Of a stretch of DNA of 22,239 nt, positions 9,318-17,607 are shown in pieces; position 1 is the stretch's first letter, and every line of letters begins with the position of its first letter. The stretch covers positions 1,016,657 to 1,038,895 of the forward strand of contig BFEA01000351.1 of the NCBI GenBank assembly GCA_003427395.1, written 5' to 3'. The notes below the pieces were generated by a model. It was not told the origin of the DNA and did no database searches. It was given only the letters and a program-made list of their open reading frames with translations. Source of the stretch: Chara braunii. Taxonomy: Eukaryota; Streptophyta; Charophyceae; Charales; Characeae. The position numbers and the translations under genes were made by a program.

Positions 9318-10410
9318 GGGTTGTTAAGAATTTGAGTATACCGTGCGGAGGTGCGGTCGTGTTTGGTTCGCGCTGACTGAATGGTTAACGGGGAGCAAGG
9401 TGTGTGGGCGCGCAGTTTTGAGGCGTGCGTGATGATTTGCTCTTGATGCTATAGGGTCGACGTGTCCACCGGCGGAAATCTTGGCTTTGATTAAGACTAG
9501 GAAAGGTTGTTCCTTATGTTGAGTTGACCATGGTGCACCTTCGTTCATACGGCATGTGCCATCGGAAGTAGATTTGCTAGGTGACGGCACACTTGGGCTG
9601 CATGTGCGACGGTAGCCAAAGGGAGAAACTTACCCCTTCATACAGCAAGGGCCGGCGCGTAGGAACCATAGACGCAAGCAGTGGCCTCCGCGCCGCACTA
9701 TGTGGGCAGCGTCGCGTGACTAGGTAAGGCTGTGACCAGATGAGAATATTGTTTGACGCACTAGGGGCCGACGTCTCAGGGTCGCACCGTGTGAGGTTTC
9801 GCAGGCACTGGGTTGACCATGCATCGTCGATAGAAGGAGCCGCCGCTGGGGCTAAGTAAGGATGGCACGGGGTAGAATAGAAGTCGGGGTTATCAAAGGG
9901 GCGGTGAAAGGGTGCTCATGGCAGGCTATGAGAGCCCCGGGCCATGGCCACGGCATTACAAGGCCCCGGGTGCAGAGAGATTAGCCAAGCGGTGGCCTTG
10001 GCACACCCTTGTAAGCCGGGGCAGGCTGCCATTACTCTTTATATGGCAGGTACGCCTGCTACATCCAGGCTTGGGCTTAGCCGTATAGGTTATGTCACTA
10101 AACTGTTACCAGGAGGATCCTGGGATCGAGGCCAGCAGCGAGTAGCGGAGCAGCGGAGGAGCGGACCTTGGAGTGAATCAAGGGGTTGAGGGTCCTGCGG
10201 GACTATCCCCTTTGGTTTTGCTAAGGGGAGTCGGTTGCGGGCCCGTAGGAAAGCACCTACTTCCAACGGTTATCTCCCGCATCCGTTTTTCTTTCGTTTA
10301 TCTCTTAGTTTTTCATATTTTTTATTTTTTGTTAGTATTTTTTTCCTATTTTTTCTATTTGGGACGACCCGGTACCGGTATCGGGACCGGCCGTGAGGGC
10401 CAAAAGCCTC
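9318..10410. other. No gene recognised; short hairpins
   Basis: The sequence is GC-rich and lacks convincing coding frames. Small perfect hairpins occur, such as CCAGGA-GGA-TCCTGG at 10109-10123 and GCAGG-TACG-CCTGC near 10047. A tRNA A-box-like TTAGCCAAGCGG lies near 9982, but no tRNA can be folded around it. An open frame at 9944-10189 has no known motif. Confidence 0.4.
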
Positions 10411-10433
10411 GTTCAGTGGATACACCACTGAAC
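10411..10433. other. Perfect 9-bp hairpin upstream of U6-like sequence
   Basis: GTTCAGTGG (10411-10419) and CCACTGAAC (10425-10433) are exact reverse complements around a 5-base loop. The hairpin ends 25 bases before the U6-like sequence. No plant snRNA upstream element (TCCCACATCG) or TATA box was seen at the normal spacing. Confidence 0.75.
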
Positions 10434-10458
10434 TGTGGGAGCACAAGCCTGGGTCCCA

Positions 10459-10535
10459 GTCCTTCGGGACATCTGTTAAAATTGGAACGATACATAGAAG
10501 GTTAGCATGGCCCGTGCGCAGGGGTGACTTGCGCG
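10459..10535 (+). ncRNA. U6 snRNA-like sequence, 3'-divergent, probably a pseudogene
   Basis: The match to plant U6 begins with a 5' stem-loop GTCC-TTCG-GGAC. It continues with TTAAAATTGGAACGATACA, TTAGCATGGCCC and GTGCGCA, in the order of the spliceosomal U6 RNA 5' half and internal stem-loop. The TTAGCATGG stretch keeps the AGC triad. The invariant ACAGAGA box reads ACATAGA, and GATTAGC reads GGTTAGC. The 5' stem is one base pair shorter than in plant U6 but still perfectly paired, so both sides lost a base. Homology fades after GGTGAC (10523-10528), and the U6 3' tail and terminal T run are absent. With no clear pol III promoter, a decayed or retro-copied U6 is most likely. The comparison sequence is recalled, not aligned by software. 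Confidence 0.72.
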
Positions 10536-11065
10536 TAGTAGCATGCTACGCTCGTATGAACCTAGCCGTCAAGAGGGGCAGGGCCCGTGCGCAGTATACC
10601 CGGAGCGCTGTGGGGGACTTGCAGCACTGCCGAGCAAAACGCTCGTCGGGCTGGGAGGAGGCCGCAGCGAGTCTGGCGTACAAATCGTTCGTCGGACCCA
10701 AGTATAAGGGCGAGCGACTAATCTACCCGTCTAGTAGCTGGTCCGTTCGGGGAAGGTTTCTCAAAGTTGGCCAGGGCAGTGAGGGAGGTCGCTGCACTAA
10801 GGGGCTGGCAGATCGGTAGGGAGAGGGGCGTCGAGAGCTAAGAAGAGGGCGGAGAGTCACAAGTGCAGAGGTGTGTTAGTCGGGGGAGAGGAGGCTCTGG
10901 CAGGCCGCGGCTGAGCGTTGTCAGGCTGGAAGGAGTTGAGGTCGAACGAGGCAGTGAGAGGGGGACTGAACCGGGATGATGAAGTGAGCCAAGTACGTTG
11001 GGAGGTTGGGAATGAAGAAGACAACATGATGGCGGGATGTCGGATTCGGCGCAGCTAGTGAAGCA
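10536..11065. other. No gene recognised
   Basis: This stretch holds a perfect palindrome, GTAGCATGCTAC (about 10538-10549). A second copy of the 13-mer GGCCCGTGCGCAG lies at 10582-10594; the first is inside the U6-like sequence at 10509-10521. A purine-rich plus strand gives open frames without known motifs. Confidence 0.4.
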
Positions 11066-11272
11066 TAAAACAGTCGGTTCCTATCGGAATCGAGCGAGGG
11101 AAGGGATGTTATGGAGGTTCAGGGGCCGGGCGAGCGTACTGGTGAAGCTAGATTGGAGGATAGACTAGTAGAGGCGGCGTTAGTGGAAGGATTCACTGCG
11201 CAGGAGATGGCGGAGATGGCGGGGAGACGAAGTGAGGCGCAGAGGATAGTGTCGGGCTCGCTCAATCCTTAG
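11066..11272 (+). CDS. Possible small ORF, unknown function
   Basis: A stop-bounded frame with an ATG at 11111 gives about 53 residues. It is rich in Glu, Arg and Ala, with a helix-like GFTAQEMAEMAGRRSEAQRI near the end and a TAG at 11270-11272. No motif is recognised, and no ribosome or promoter context can be judged. It could be a gag remnant or a chance frame in purine-rich DNA. Confidence 0.15.
11074..11093. other. Hairpin TCGGTTCC-TATC-GGAATCGA
   Basis: An 8-bp stem (11074-11081 with 11086-11093), with one G-T wobble, around a 4-base loop. It closely resembles the hairpin at 11438-11463 in stem length and sequence. Confidence 0.7.
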
Positions 11273-11437
11273 CAGGATCGGGCGGGGGAGGAGTCGATCT
11301 TGGGGTTTTGACCCCAGGCGAGTCCTATTCTGGAGTTAGTTTTAGATAAGGATTAATAGGATTAGAGTTAGGCAAGTTTTGAAGTGCGTGAAAACTATGA
11401 CGGAGGGGAGAATAACGGGACAAAGGGATCGAGATGT

Positions 11438-11463
11438 CACTCGATTCTTGATAGAATCGAGTG
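11438..11463. other. Perfect 11-bp hairpin
   Basis: CACTCGATTCT (11438-11448) and AGAATCGAGTG (11453-11463) pair completely around TGAT. The inner eight pairs differ from the 11074 hairpin at two positions, both of which keep pairing (G-T wobble to A-T, C-G to T-A). Confidence 0.85.
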
Positions 11464-12028
11464 GGGTAACGGCCAAGACAAGGATTCAAGAGTGGGCGAA
11501 TCAGATGAACGAGTCGAACTCGGAAGTTAGTAAGTAGATCAGTCGGTTTTGGCAGTAAGAACTGCGCCCGGAGAAAAAAACTTAAAAAAGGTGGTGTATC
11601 TGACCGTGTCCTAGCGGAAGATTTATTCTCAATTTTACCCATGCTCAGACAAGGAACTATCTTCTGCAGTAAGGTGCGCACGCAGAGAGATAAGAAAGAG
11701 AGAGAGGGAGAGAGAGCTCACCTCGGCGTTGGTACGGGGTGAACCGAAAGTCGAACTACAGTGCTAGGCCATTTACGTGGTGATCCTCTTCATCGTCGCC
11801 GGTAGTGCTCGTTGCGTTTGACATGGCCGAGAGCCTTGCGGCCTAGCTCGTGGTGGTTGTTTCCTACACCGGCTTAAGCTGCAGTTCCTATCAACTCGCC
11901 ATTGCTGCCCGTACTGCTCAATACCAAGCATGGTAGAGATGTTTTGAGCGTGTCTGCGCTGTTCGTTGTGGCAATAGTCGTTACCGGGGTGATCATTGTG
12001 GCGGGGATGACTGCCGCCTGGCAGAGGA
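11464..12028. other. No gene recognised; GA-rich patch at 11683-11716
   Basis: A small hairpin, CGAGT-CGA-ACTCG, lies at 11510-11522. A purine GA-rich patch lies at 11683-11716. Open frames on both strands have no recognisable motif. Confidence 0.4.
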
Positions 12029-12081
12029 GCCTAGGTGCTCGCATTCATACTCGACACCTAGGTGTCTATCTTCATGCTCGG
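12029..12081. repeat. Two CCTAGG-centred palindromic copies in direct repeat
   Basis: GACACCTAGGTGTC at 12053-12066 is a perfect 14-bp palindrome. A related sequence just upstream, GAGCCTAGGTGCTC (about 12027-12040), is followed by the same kind of flank (CGCATTCATACTCG against TATCTTCATGCTCG). The repeats are about 26 bp apart. Confidence 0.7.
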
Positions 12082-12300
12082 CTATGAGGCGCTCTTAGTC
12101 AGTAGATAACCGGTACGAACAACACAGACATGGGCGCACGACATACACACTTATACACAGTGGGAGAGATCGAAGGAGAGAGGAGGATTCAAGGAAAAAG
12201 TGGAGAGAGGGCTTTGCCGAGACATACCTGCTGGCATGAGCAGGAAGAGATATGGTTTGTTCTACACGTACCTGGCTGGGATGGCAGTCAGATGCGTCCT

Positions 12301-12696
12301 CGTTCTTAGTTGGTGGAGTGACCTGTCTGGTTAAGTCCGGTAACGAGCGAGACCTCAGTCTGCTAAATAGGTACACGGGGGAGCTCACCGGGTCCAGACA
12401 TAGCAAGGATTGACAGATCGAGAGCTCTTTCTTGATTCTATGGGTGGTGGTGCATGGCCGTTCTTAGTTGGTGGAGTGACCTGTCTGGTTAAGTCCGGTA
12501 ACGAGCGAGACCTCAGTCTGCTAAATAGGTACACGGGGGAGCTCACCGGGTCCAGACATAGCAAGGATTGACAGATCGAGAGCTCGTTTCTTGGTTGTAA
12601 GGGTGGTGGTGGATGGCTGGTGGAAAGTCATCAGGTCCAGACGCAACAATGATCGGCAGGCTAAGAGTTCGTCGTTGACTGTGTGGGCGGAGGTCT
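12301..12696. repeat. Tandem duplication (158-bp unit, 127 bp identical) plus decayed third copy
   Basis: 12301-12427 and 12459-12585 are identical over 127 bp. The remainder of each unit (12428-12458 and 12586-12617) is similar, with an extra G and several substitutions. A third, partial copy can be traced at 12626-12696 through GGTCCAGAC, CAA-GAT, GAG-TTCGT and GTG-GGCGG landmarks. Perfect identity of one block beside diverged blocks points to recent duplication or gene conversion. No gene lies in it. Confidence 0.93.
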
Positions 12697-14040
12697 GTAG
12701 CTACGGTCGGCTGGCACCCTCAAGATGCTGAGCTTGCTGAGCATACGGGTGGGTTTCCCCTGCAAGCTGCTGCACACTCCACTTTGGCTGTGCACGATTA
12801 CTGAGTTTTTGCTGAGCATGTGGCTGCTATGACGTTGGGGCACAGTGTGTATTGCAATATATGGCGCCAGGCTTGATGGTGATGCCAACGCAGTATGGTT
12901 AAATGGTTGCTGCGTATTCTTGTGCAGTTATCATACATCCGTTGTGTACCATTGTGTCTCACCACGCCTTGCAAACTGCGTCGTGCTATTCCGCGCCATT
13001 ATGGTGCCCTCTGAACTATGCCTGAGCGCAACGAGGCCAGCACTGATTAAGTGACTAAGTCTCCTCCGGCTGTTGCCATGTATTGTTATTTTCTACGTAC
13101 GCGCTGCGTACTGGCTGCGCTACTATTACGTTGTCTTGCTGGAGATTGCTGATCGTGCCTCGCTATTTACGCACTGTTGCAGTAACTCTATACTACTACT
13201 GATAGGTTCTCTTGCGCATCTGTGGACCTTTACTTCTGCATGTCTGGGTTTACAAGTAACTGTGTCAGACTGTTATAGCCTGTATCCGGATAGGGCACGG
13301 GGGTGTGTTCTATTCGAACGTGGCATTTCTAGGCTGCATACTAGTGGTTTGATCTAAGGAGAGACCAAGCTTAGAAAGGGGGGGTTATCGCTGCGACTCG
13401 GAGGTCAGTCAGGATGTTGGTTCTCTATGTTCTGGACGCTTTGACNCTTCTACTGCGATTTCTGGCCATCATTGCGGGGCCCTCAGGCGCATCCAGATTA
13501 CAAGGCCCTCTCACGTGAGTTGAGTTAGCCCACTCCTGTATCTCGAGAGTCTGAACTTTCTACCTCTGCCCTTCTTACTCTAAATCCAGTCTGAGGTTAC
13601 GAGAGGAAGGTGGCAGGCGAGATTGCAACCCGTAGGTTCGCATCAAGGCCTCTGTGGGAGGTTGCCCCACCGATTGCGGGAGCTCTGCCGGAGCCCGGGC
13701 GGGGTTCTGGAGGCAGGGAACACTCAGGTATAATTTTGTCTGACACGTGTGATCCCTTCCCCTAACTACATTATTCCTTTGGGCTACCTGAGAACATGAC
13801 TATGGAAGGTTATTACTTTTATCTTTTGTTATGACATGCTGTTGAAAAGGTTAAATTAACAAGTACGTATGAGAGATCAGATATTCATTGAGTCAAGTCA
13901 GACAGAATGAACTGGGGGAATGTGGGGTGAAGGCGTTTTGCATGCTGTGACCGGGTCAACCCAAGGCTGATTTCCTCCGAGTGGATGTGGGCTCAGTGCT
14001 ATGTTTTATTGATGTTTGTTGGACTGCGTGAATGACTTTA
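12697..14040. other. No gene recognised
   Basis: The open frames here (for example plus 13073-13357) are Cys/Leu-rich without motif. Base 13446 is an N. An 8-bp inverted repeat, CTCAGGTA (13723-13730) with TACCTGAG (13785-13792), is the only structure noted before the hairpin array. Confidence 0.4.
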
Positions 14041-14044
14041 TGGC

Positions 14045-14830
14045 TGGTCCCACCTAGGGTAGGATGGGTCAATCGCTGTTTCTTTAGGGGTTTCTGAACA
14101 AGAGGACGGGCACCCTAGGGTAGGGAAGACTCAAAATTCAGGTGTTTATTTTAATGAGTTGAGGAGTATGTTTCTTTTGAGGGATCAAAGGGCATAAGAC
14201 TAAGCGTACCCTAGGGTAGGGCGACTTAGCCATGAGCCATCAATCAATTGGTCAACCAAAGTATAAAACTTGATACGCATACTATTTTGAACTTATATTT
14301 CTGACAGACCAGGCACCCTAGGGTAGGGAAAGCCAGTCAATATACCAAGTAGCACTAAAGAAGAAGGGAAATAGATGAAGAATAAAAAGAAAGTAACTGG
14401 GCAGACTGAACGTACCATAGGGTAGGGCGGTTCAGTTGTATGCTCATAATAACACTAAGGAGCAGAGAATTAGTATAAATCTGTTTTATTTTCCCTTCTA
14501 AACAAAGAAGGCGGATCAGAAGTTCCATTTGTTAGAAAGGTCCGATCAAGAGAAGGAAAAACGTAATGTTTGCGGAAGTGTTTGTATCATATTACGTGTT
14601 GTATGGCTAACTAGGCTTACCCTAAGGGTTAGGGCGGCCTAGTGGTATGCTTTTGTCGTTGATGTGATGTAAGAAGGACGTACCCTAGGGTAGGGCGGTC
14701 CGACTTTTTGTCGTTTGTACCTATGTTTAGGCAAATTAGACGTACCCTAGGGTAGGGATGGTCTAATGTTATGCCATACGTAACCTTGTATAAGGCAGAC
14801 TGGGCACCCTAAGGGTTAGGACAGCCCAGT
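14045..14830 (+). repeat. Array of nine hairpins with a CCCTA-GGG-TAGGG core and covarying stems
   Basis: Each copy has a shared distal hairpin, CCCTA-GGG-TAGGG or the one-pair-longer CCCTAA-GGG-TTAGGG, inside a proximal stem that differs from copy to copy but pairs with itself. Cores lie near 14053, 14112, 14209, 14316, 14415, 14620, 14683, 14744 and 14807. Perfect 7-bp proximal stems are ACTGAAC/GTTCAGT (14405/14430), ACTAGGC/GCCTAGT (14610/14637), ATTAGAC/GTCTAAT (14735/14761) and ACTGGGC/GCCCAGT (14799/14824). Others are CTAAG/CTTAG (14200/14225), GGAC/GTCC (14676/14698) and GAC-GGC/GCC-GTC with a small internal loop (14307/14332). The copies near 14053 and 14112 are weaker. Three copies are followed by TATGC two bases after the stem. 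Spacing is irregular (about 60 to 205 bp) and the sequence between is AT-rich. Confidence 0.9.
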
Positions 14831-15275
14831 GTTGGGACTGGTGAGTCCCGAATGACTTCCCATCACTCAAGAGACTGTATATGGCCGATTTGTGCACGAC
14901 AGAGAAAATCGGAGGCAAGGAGGATGGAAGGATCAAGACGTAAGCACAGACACTAGGGAACTAGAGGCTGCCCAAAGTCGCAGAGACCCTTGGACTAAGA
15001 AAGAGTTGACTAAACAAGGGACGACAAAGGGACACAAGAGAATAGCGAAGGCGACCCTTCCCCCGAAATGAAGAAGGACCTTCAGAAAAAACAATGACGA
15101 AGGTTAGGCAGGTACAAGAGAGGAATATGACGTAAGGCACTGGCACGAAAAAACGTGGCCAGGCCAGGTGGGCCATCAGGACGCTGCGACAAGAGGGCCA
15201 AGGGGACCATAGCTTAAGTTGGGATCCGCGTTCGGGGAGGAACGGTGCACAGGATGAGGAAGAAACAAGGAGAGG

Positions 15276-15480
15276 GGACCGCGTGAGACCAAGAGAAGAT
15301 GTGGTACCGGCGGGTCAAAGTGTCGGGGACCACGTGAGACCAAGAAAAGGTGTGGCACCAATGGGCCAAATGACGGGGGCCACGCGAGAGCGAAGAAAAA
15401 GTGTGGCACCAACAAGCCAAGTACCGAGGGCCACATGAGAGCAAGCAAAGGCGCGACATTAATGGGTTGAGTGCAGGGGA
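15276..15480. repeat. 51-bp tandem repeat block in LTR copy A
   Basis: At least four degenerate units, with the landmark GGGACCACGTGAGACCAAG and variants near 15276, 15327, 15377 and 15428, each followed by GTGTGGCACCAA-GGGCC. The same block is present in copy B (about 18055-18265). Confidence 0.8.
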
Positions 15481-15578
15481 CTACATGACACCAATGGGGC
15501 TAGTGCCGGGGGCTATGGGGGACTAAGTAAAAATAGCGGTACCAACGGGACCGTCGGAGGGACCACCAGTGGGACAAG

Positions 15579-15655
15579 TACCGGCGGGACGGGTACCGGC
15601 GGGACGGGTACCGTCGGGACTAGTGTCGGGGACTAGTGTCGGGGACCAACGCGGG
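15579..15655. repeat. 15-bp minisatellite (TACCGGCGGGACGGG)
   Basis: Units start at 15579, 15594 and 15609, then a 14-bp duplication, GACTAGTGTCGGGG, follows. Copy B has fewer units at the matching place (about 18358-18385), so the tract changed length after the LTRs separated. Confidence 0.85.
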
Positions 15656-15731
15656 ACAAGTGGCGGGGACCTGTGGCGTCCCAAGGGAAAATTGCGGCAA
15701 GGTGTGGTGTAAAAAAATAAAAACAAGTTGC

Positions 15732-15758
15732 GCCGTCAAGATCGGAGATCTTGACGGC
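15732..15758. other. Perfect 12-bp stem-loop in LTR copy A
   Basis: GCCGTCAAGATC (15732-15743) and GATCTTGACGGC (15747-15758) pair fully around GGA. The same stem-loop is at 18470-18496 (one mismatch), and a diverged one with compensatory changes is at 20116-20142. Confidence 0.9.
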
Positions 15759-16319
15759 CAAATTTATTAGCAGCACTAGTGGGGGCAAGTTGGAGGGCTA
15801 AAATAAAAATAGAAAGTAAGAAAACAGGTAATGGGAAGCATGGGAGCAATCCGAAAAATCTCGGATTAGCCTCCCCCAAGAAAATAAGGCCAAAGGGGGC
15901 CAACATGAAAAAAATAGGCTCCCGAAAAAAATCGGTGCAAAGGGGCCTGCCGTTTGGGAGAGAGGAGGACTAACGGTGGATCCCAAGGGCATGGAAGGGC
16001 CACAACTGCAGTCCGAAAAATAACAGAATGACCCTTGGGTGTAGGAAGGACCAAAACTAAGAGGGAGAGGCAAGACAAGGGCCTTAACGACTAGTTGACA
16101 CTTGGCATGCAAAAAGAAAAAGAAAAAGAAAAGAAAAATGAGGGAGAATGAGACAAGGAGGGTGAGACAGAGTGAGTGAGTTGGCCGTCAGTTGGCACTG
16201 CAGCAAGTGGGGACTGCCAAGTCCCAACTGTCCGCAAGTGGAGGAAAAGAAAATGAAAAAAAAAGAAAAATGAGAAAAGGGCCTTAACGGCTAGTTCACA
16301 CTTGTAATTGGTTTTGTAT

Positions 16320-16680
16320 GGGCCTGAGAAAAGGGGGGCCTGGTAAGAGGCCAGGACAAAAAGGACTCGAGCAAGTGACATAGTATGAACTTGAGAAAAA
16401 GGGTCTGGCAAAAAACTTGGAAGGAAAGGGCTGGTATGATTGATTCTGCATGGACTTGAGAAAAGGACAGACAGGCTGGAGAATGGCTGTGTGATTGACT
16501 TGGATGAGCTTAAAAAGAAGGGTCTGACAAGGCGCTAAGAAAAGAAATGTCTAAGGGATGAACCAAGCCTGGCACATGGAAAGTCAATTAAGTAAAGAGC
16601 AAGAAAAGGCAGAGAATGATATGCATGTAGAATTGGCAAGACCTGAGAAAGGCCGGGTAAAAGAACCCAGGGGAAATGTA
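16320..16680. repeat. Degenerate tandem repeats in the internal region
   Basis: The motif CTTGAGAAAAGG or close variants, followed by GGTCTGGYAA-like text, recurs near 16323, 16388, 16453, 16507 and 16640. The first four are about 55-66 bp apart. It lies just after the point where LTR copy A breaks off. Confidence 0.65.
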
Positions 16681-17018
16681 CGTGGATTCGATAAAGCCCA
16701 AGCTCCGGGGAAGGGTTAAAGGGAAGCATGGATTGCACGGGCCGAAAAGTATATCATTCTGTGATGAGCTAAGAGTAATGAATGATTTCTGCTCGAGAAT
16801 GTTTTCTCAATGGAATGGGAAGATAGATTTGAGATTACGAATGCAGCCTTCAAGGCATTGTCGAGAGCGAGAAATAACGTACAATGAAATACTAGCTGCA
16901 AGGAATGTCTGTTGTCAGATCCCCTCCCAAGGGGCGATGCTAGTCAACTAGATGCTGAGAGAAAGAGAGAAAGAGACATCAAGCTGCTTGAGCTCCTTGA
17001 CGTGTTGCTGGCTCGCAC

Positions 17019-17345
17019 AGGGAGGAAGCCATGGCGAATGATCCTTGTGACATTCGTCGCAAAAATCCCCCTTTTATCTCGGTCCTTTAGGAGGGTGATG
17101 GACTTGTCGTTCTCTCCTTGTGGGACGATATTGGAGGCTATTGCGAATCCCTTGAGTATTTGGGAGTTCCAGTGAGAAAGAGATACAACTGTGAGGCGGA
17201 CATTGATGCACAGGGAATGTTACGCGCTCGTTACAAAAGCATTATTGAGCTTGGGGACGTTACGCAATTCAAGGGAAGCCTTTCTTGAGGAGCCTGTTGG
17301 TCTGGTTGTGGCAGGCTTCCTTGCCAGGACCTGAGCGTCATGGGA
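17019..17345 (+). pseudogene. C5-cytosine DNA methyltransferase fragment (motifs I to IV), broken
   Basis: These enzymes transfer a methyl group from S-adenosylmethionine to cytosine C5. One frame reads NDPCDIRRKNPPFISVL, TAG (17088-17090), then VVLSLWDDIGG (17106-17138, motif I, SAM binding; Trp-Asp where Phe-Asp-Gly is usual), EYLGVPVRKRYNCEADIDAQ (motif II) and IIELGDVTQF (motif III), ending at TGA 17286. The next frame carries EEPVGLVVAGF up to 17319. After one missing base, a third reads CQDLSVMGW from 17322, the catalytic Pro-Cys motif IV with its Cys kept and Pro codon broken. Order and spacing fit the family. The target-recognition domain and motifs VI to X are absent. Residues upstream (about 16880-17040, LSRARNNVQ and KLLELLDVLLARTGRK in another frame) may belong to the same gene. 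DNMT3-like versus bacterial-type origin cannot be decided. Confidence 0.8.
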
Positions 17346-17595
17346 TGGTAACTAAAACTAAGCCTGGTTGAAGTGAAAAAGGGGAAACCCGAAACAAAAC
17401 CTTTGACTCCCCCATACCCTCCTCCACCCCAAGGGACGAAAAACTGAAGGAAAACCCTGAGAAAAGAATGAGAAAGGACAAAAAGAACCCTGGCAAGCTA
17501 ACTACCCATCTCACCCCACCCCCCTTCTCCGTCAGTCTATCACTCCAAAAATCCCCACTGACTATGGACTGGTGCGCGATGAGGACATCGCAAAT
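17346..17595. other. Internal region 3' end, no domain recognised
   Basis: Pro/Lys-rich open frames only. The frame ending at the LTR edge reads DEDIANEWGEY just before the LTR, which may be the end of a lost polyprotein. Confidence 0.35.
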
Positions 17596-17607
17596 GAGTG
17601 GGGGGAA
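17596..17607 (+). promoter_or_regulatory. Polypurine tract (plus-strand primer site)
   Basis: GAGTGGGGGGAA lies two bases before the TG of the right LTR. This is the normal place for the primer of plus-strand DNA synthesis in LTR retroelements. One T interrupts the purines. Confidence 0.65.

Larger units (their letters stand above)
14830..16304 (+). repeat. 5' LTR copy A (truncated)
   Basis: Collinear with 17610 to about 19050. It starts with TG and a perfect GGGACT-GGTG-AGTCCC hairpin (14834-14849). It carries a 51-bp tandem block, a short 15-bp minisatellite, a perfect 12-bp hairpin at 15732-15758 and one 200-bp unit (16079-16278) with the beginning of another. After CTAGTTCACACTTG (ending about 16304) the two copies diverge. 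Relative to copy B it has extra minisatellite units and lacks about 16 bp of the second stem-loop near 15772. Confidence 0.85.

Noticed and set aside
9975-10045. tRNA gene at the TTAGCCAAGCGG A-box-like motif
   Set aside because: The D-arm pairs, but no anticodon stem or T-arm with GGTTCGA-like B box follows at a proper distance.
9944-10189. Possible 81-residue protein
   Set aside because: GC-rich sequence with short hairpins and no known motif; there is no neighbouring gene on which to base a role.
14045-14830. CRISPR array
   Set aside because: Repeats are short, spacing varies from about 60 to 205 bp, outer arms differ in each copy and no cas genes are near. The setting is eukaryotic.
14600-14830. 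Interstitial telomere tract
   Set aside because: CCCTAA and TTAGGG occur only as single inverted pairs inside hairpins, never as head-to-tail runs.
14961-16112. Minus-strand frames over the LTR tandem repeats (Pro/Phe/Leu-rich)
   Set aside because: They repeat with the 51-bp DNA unit, which is divisible by three, so stops are avoided by chance. Copy B has frameshifted versions.
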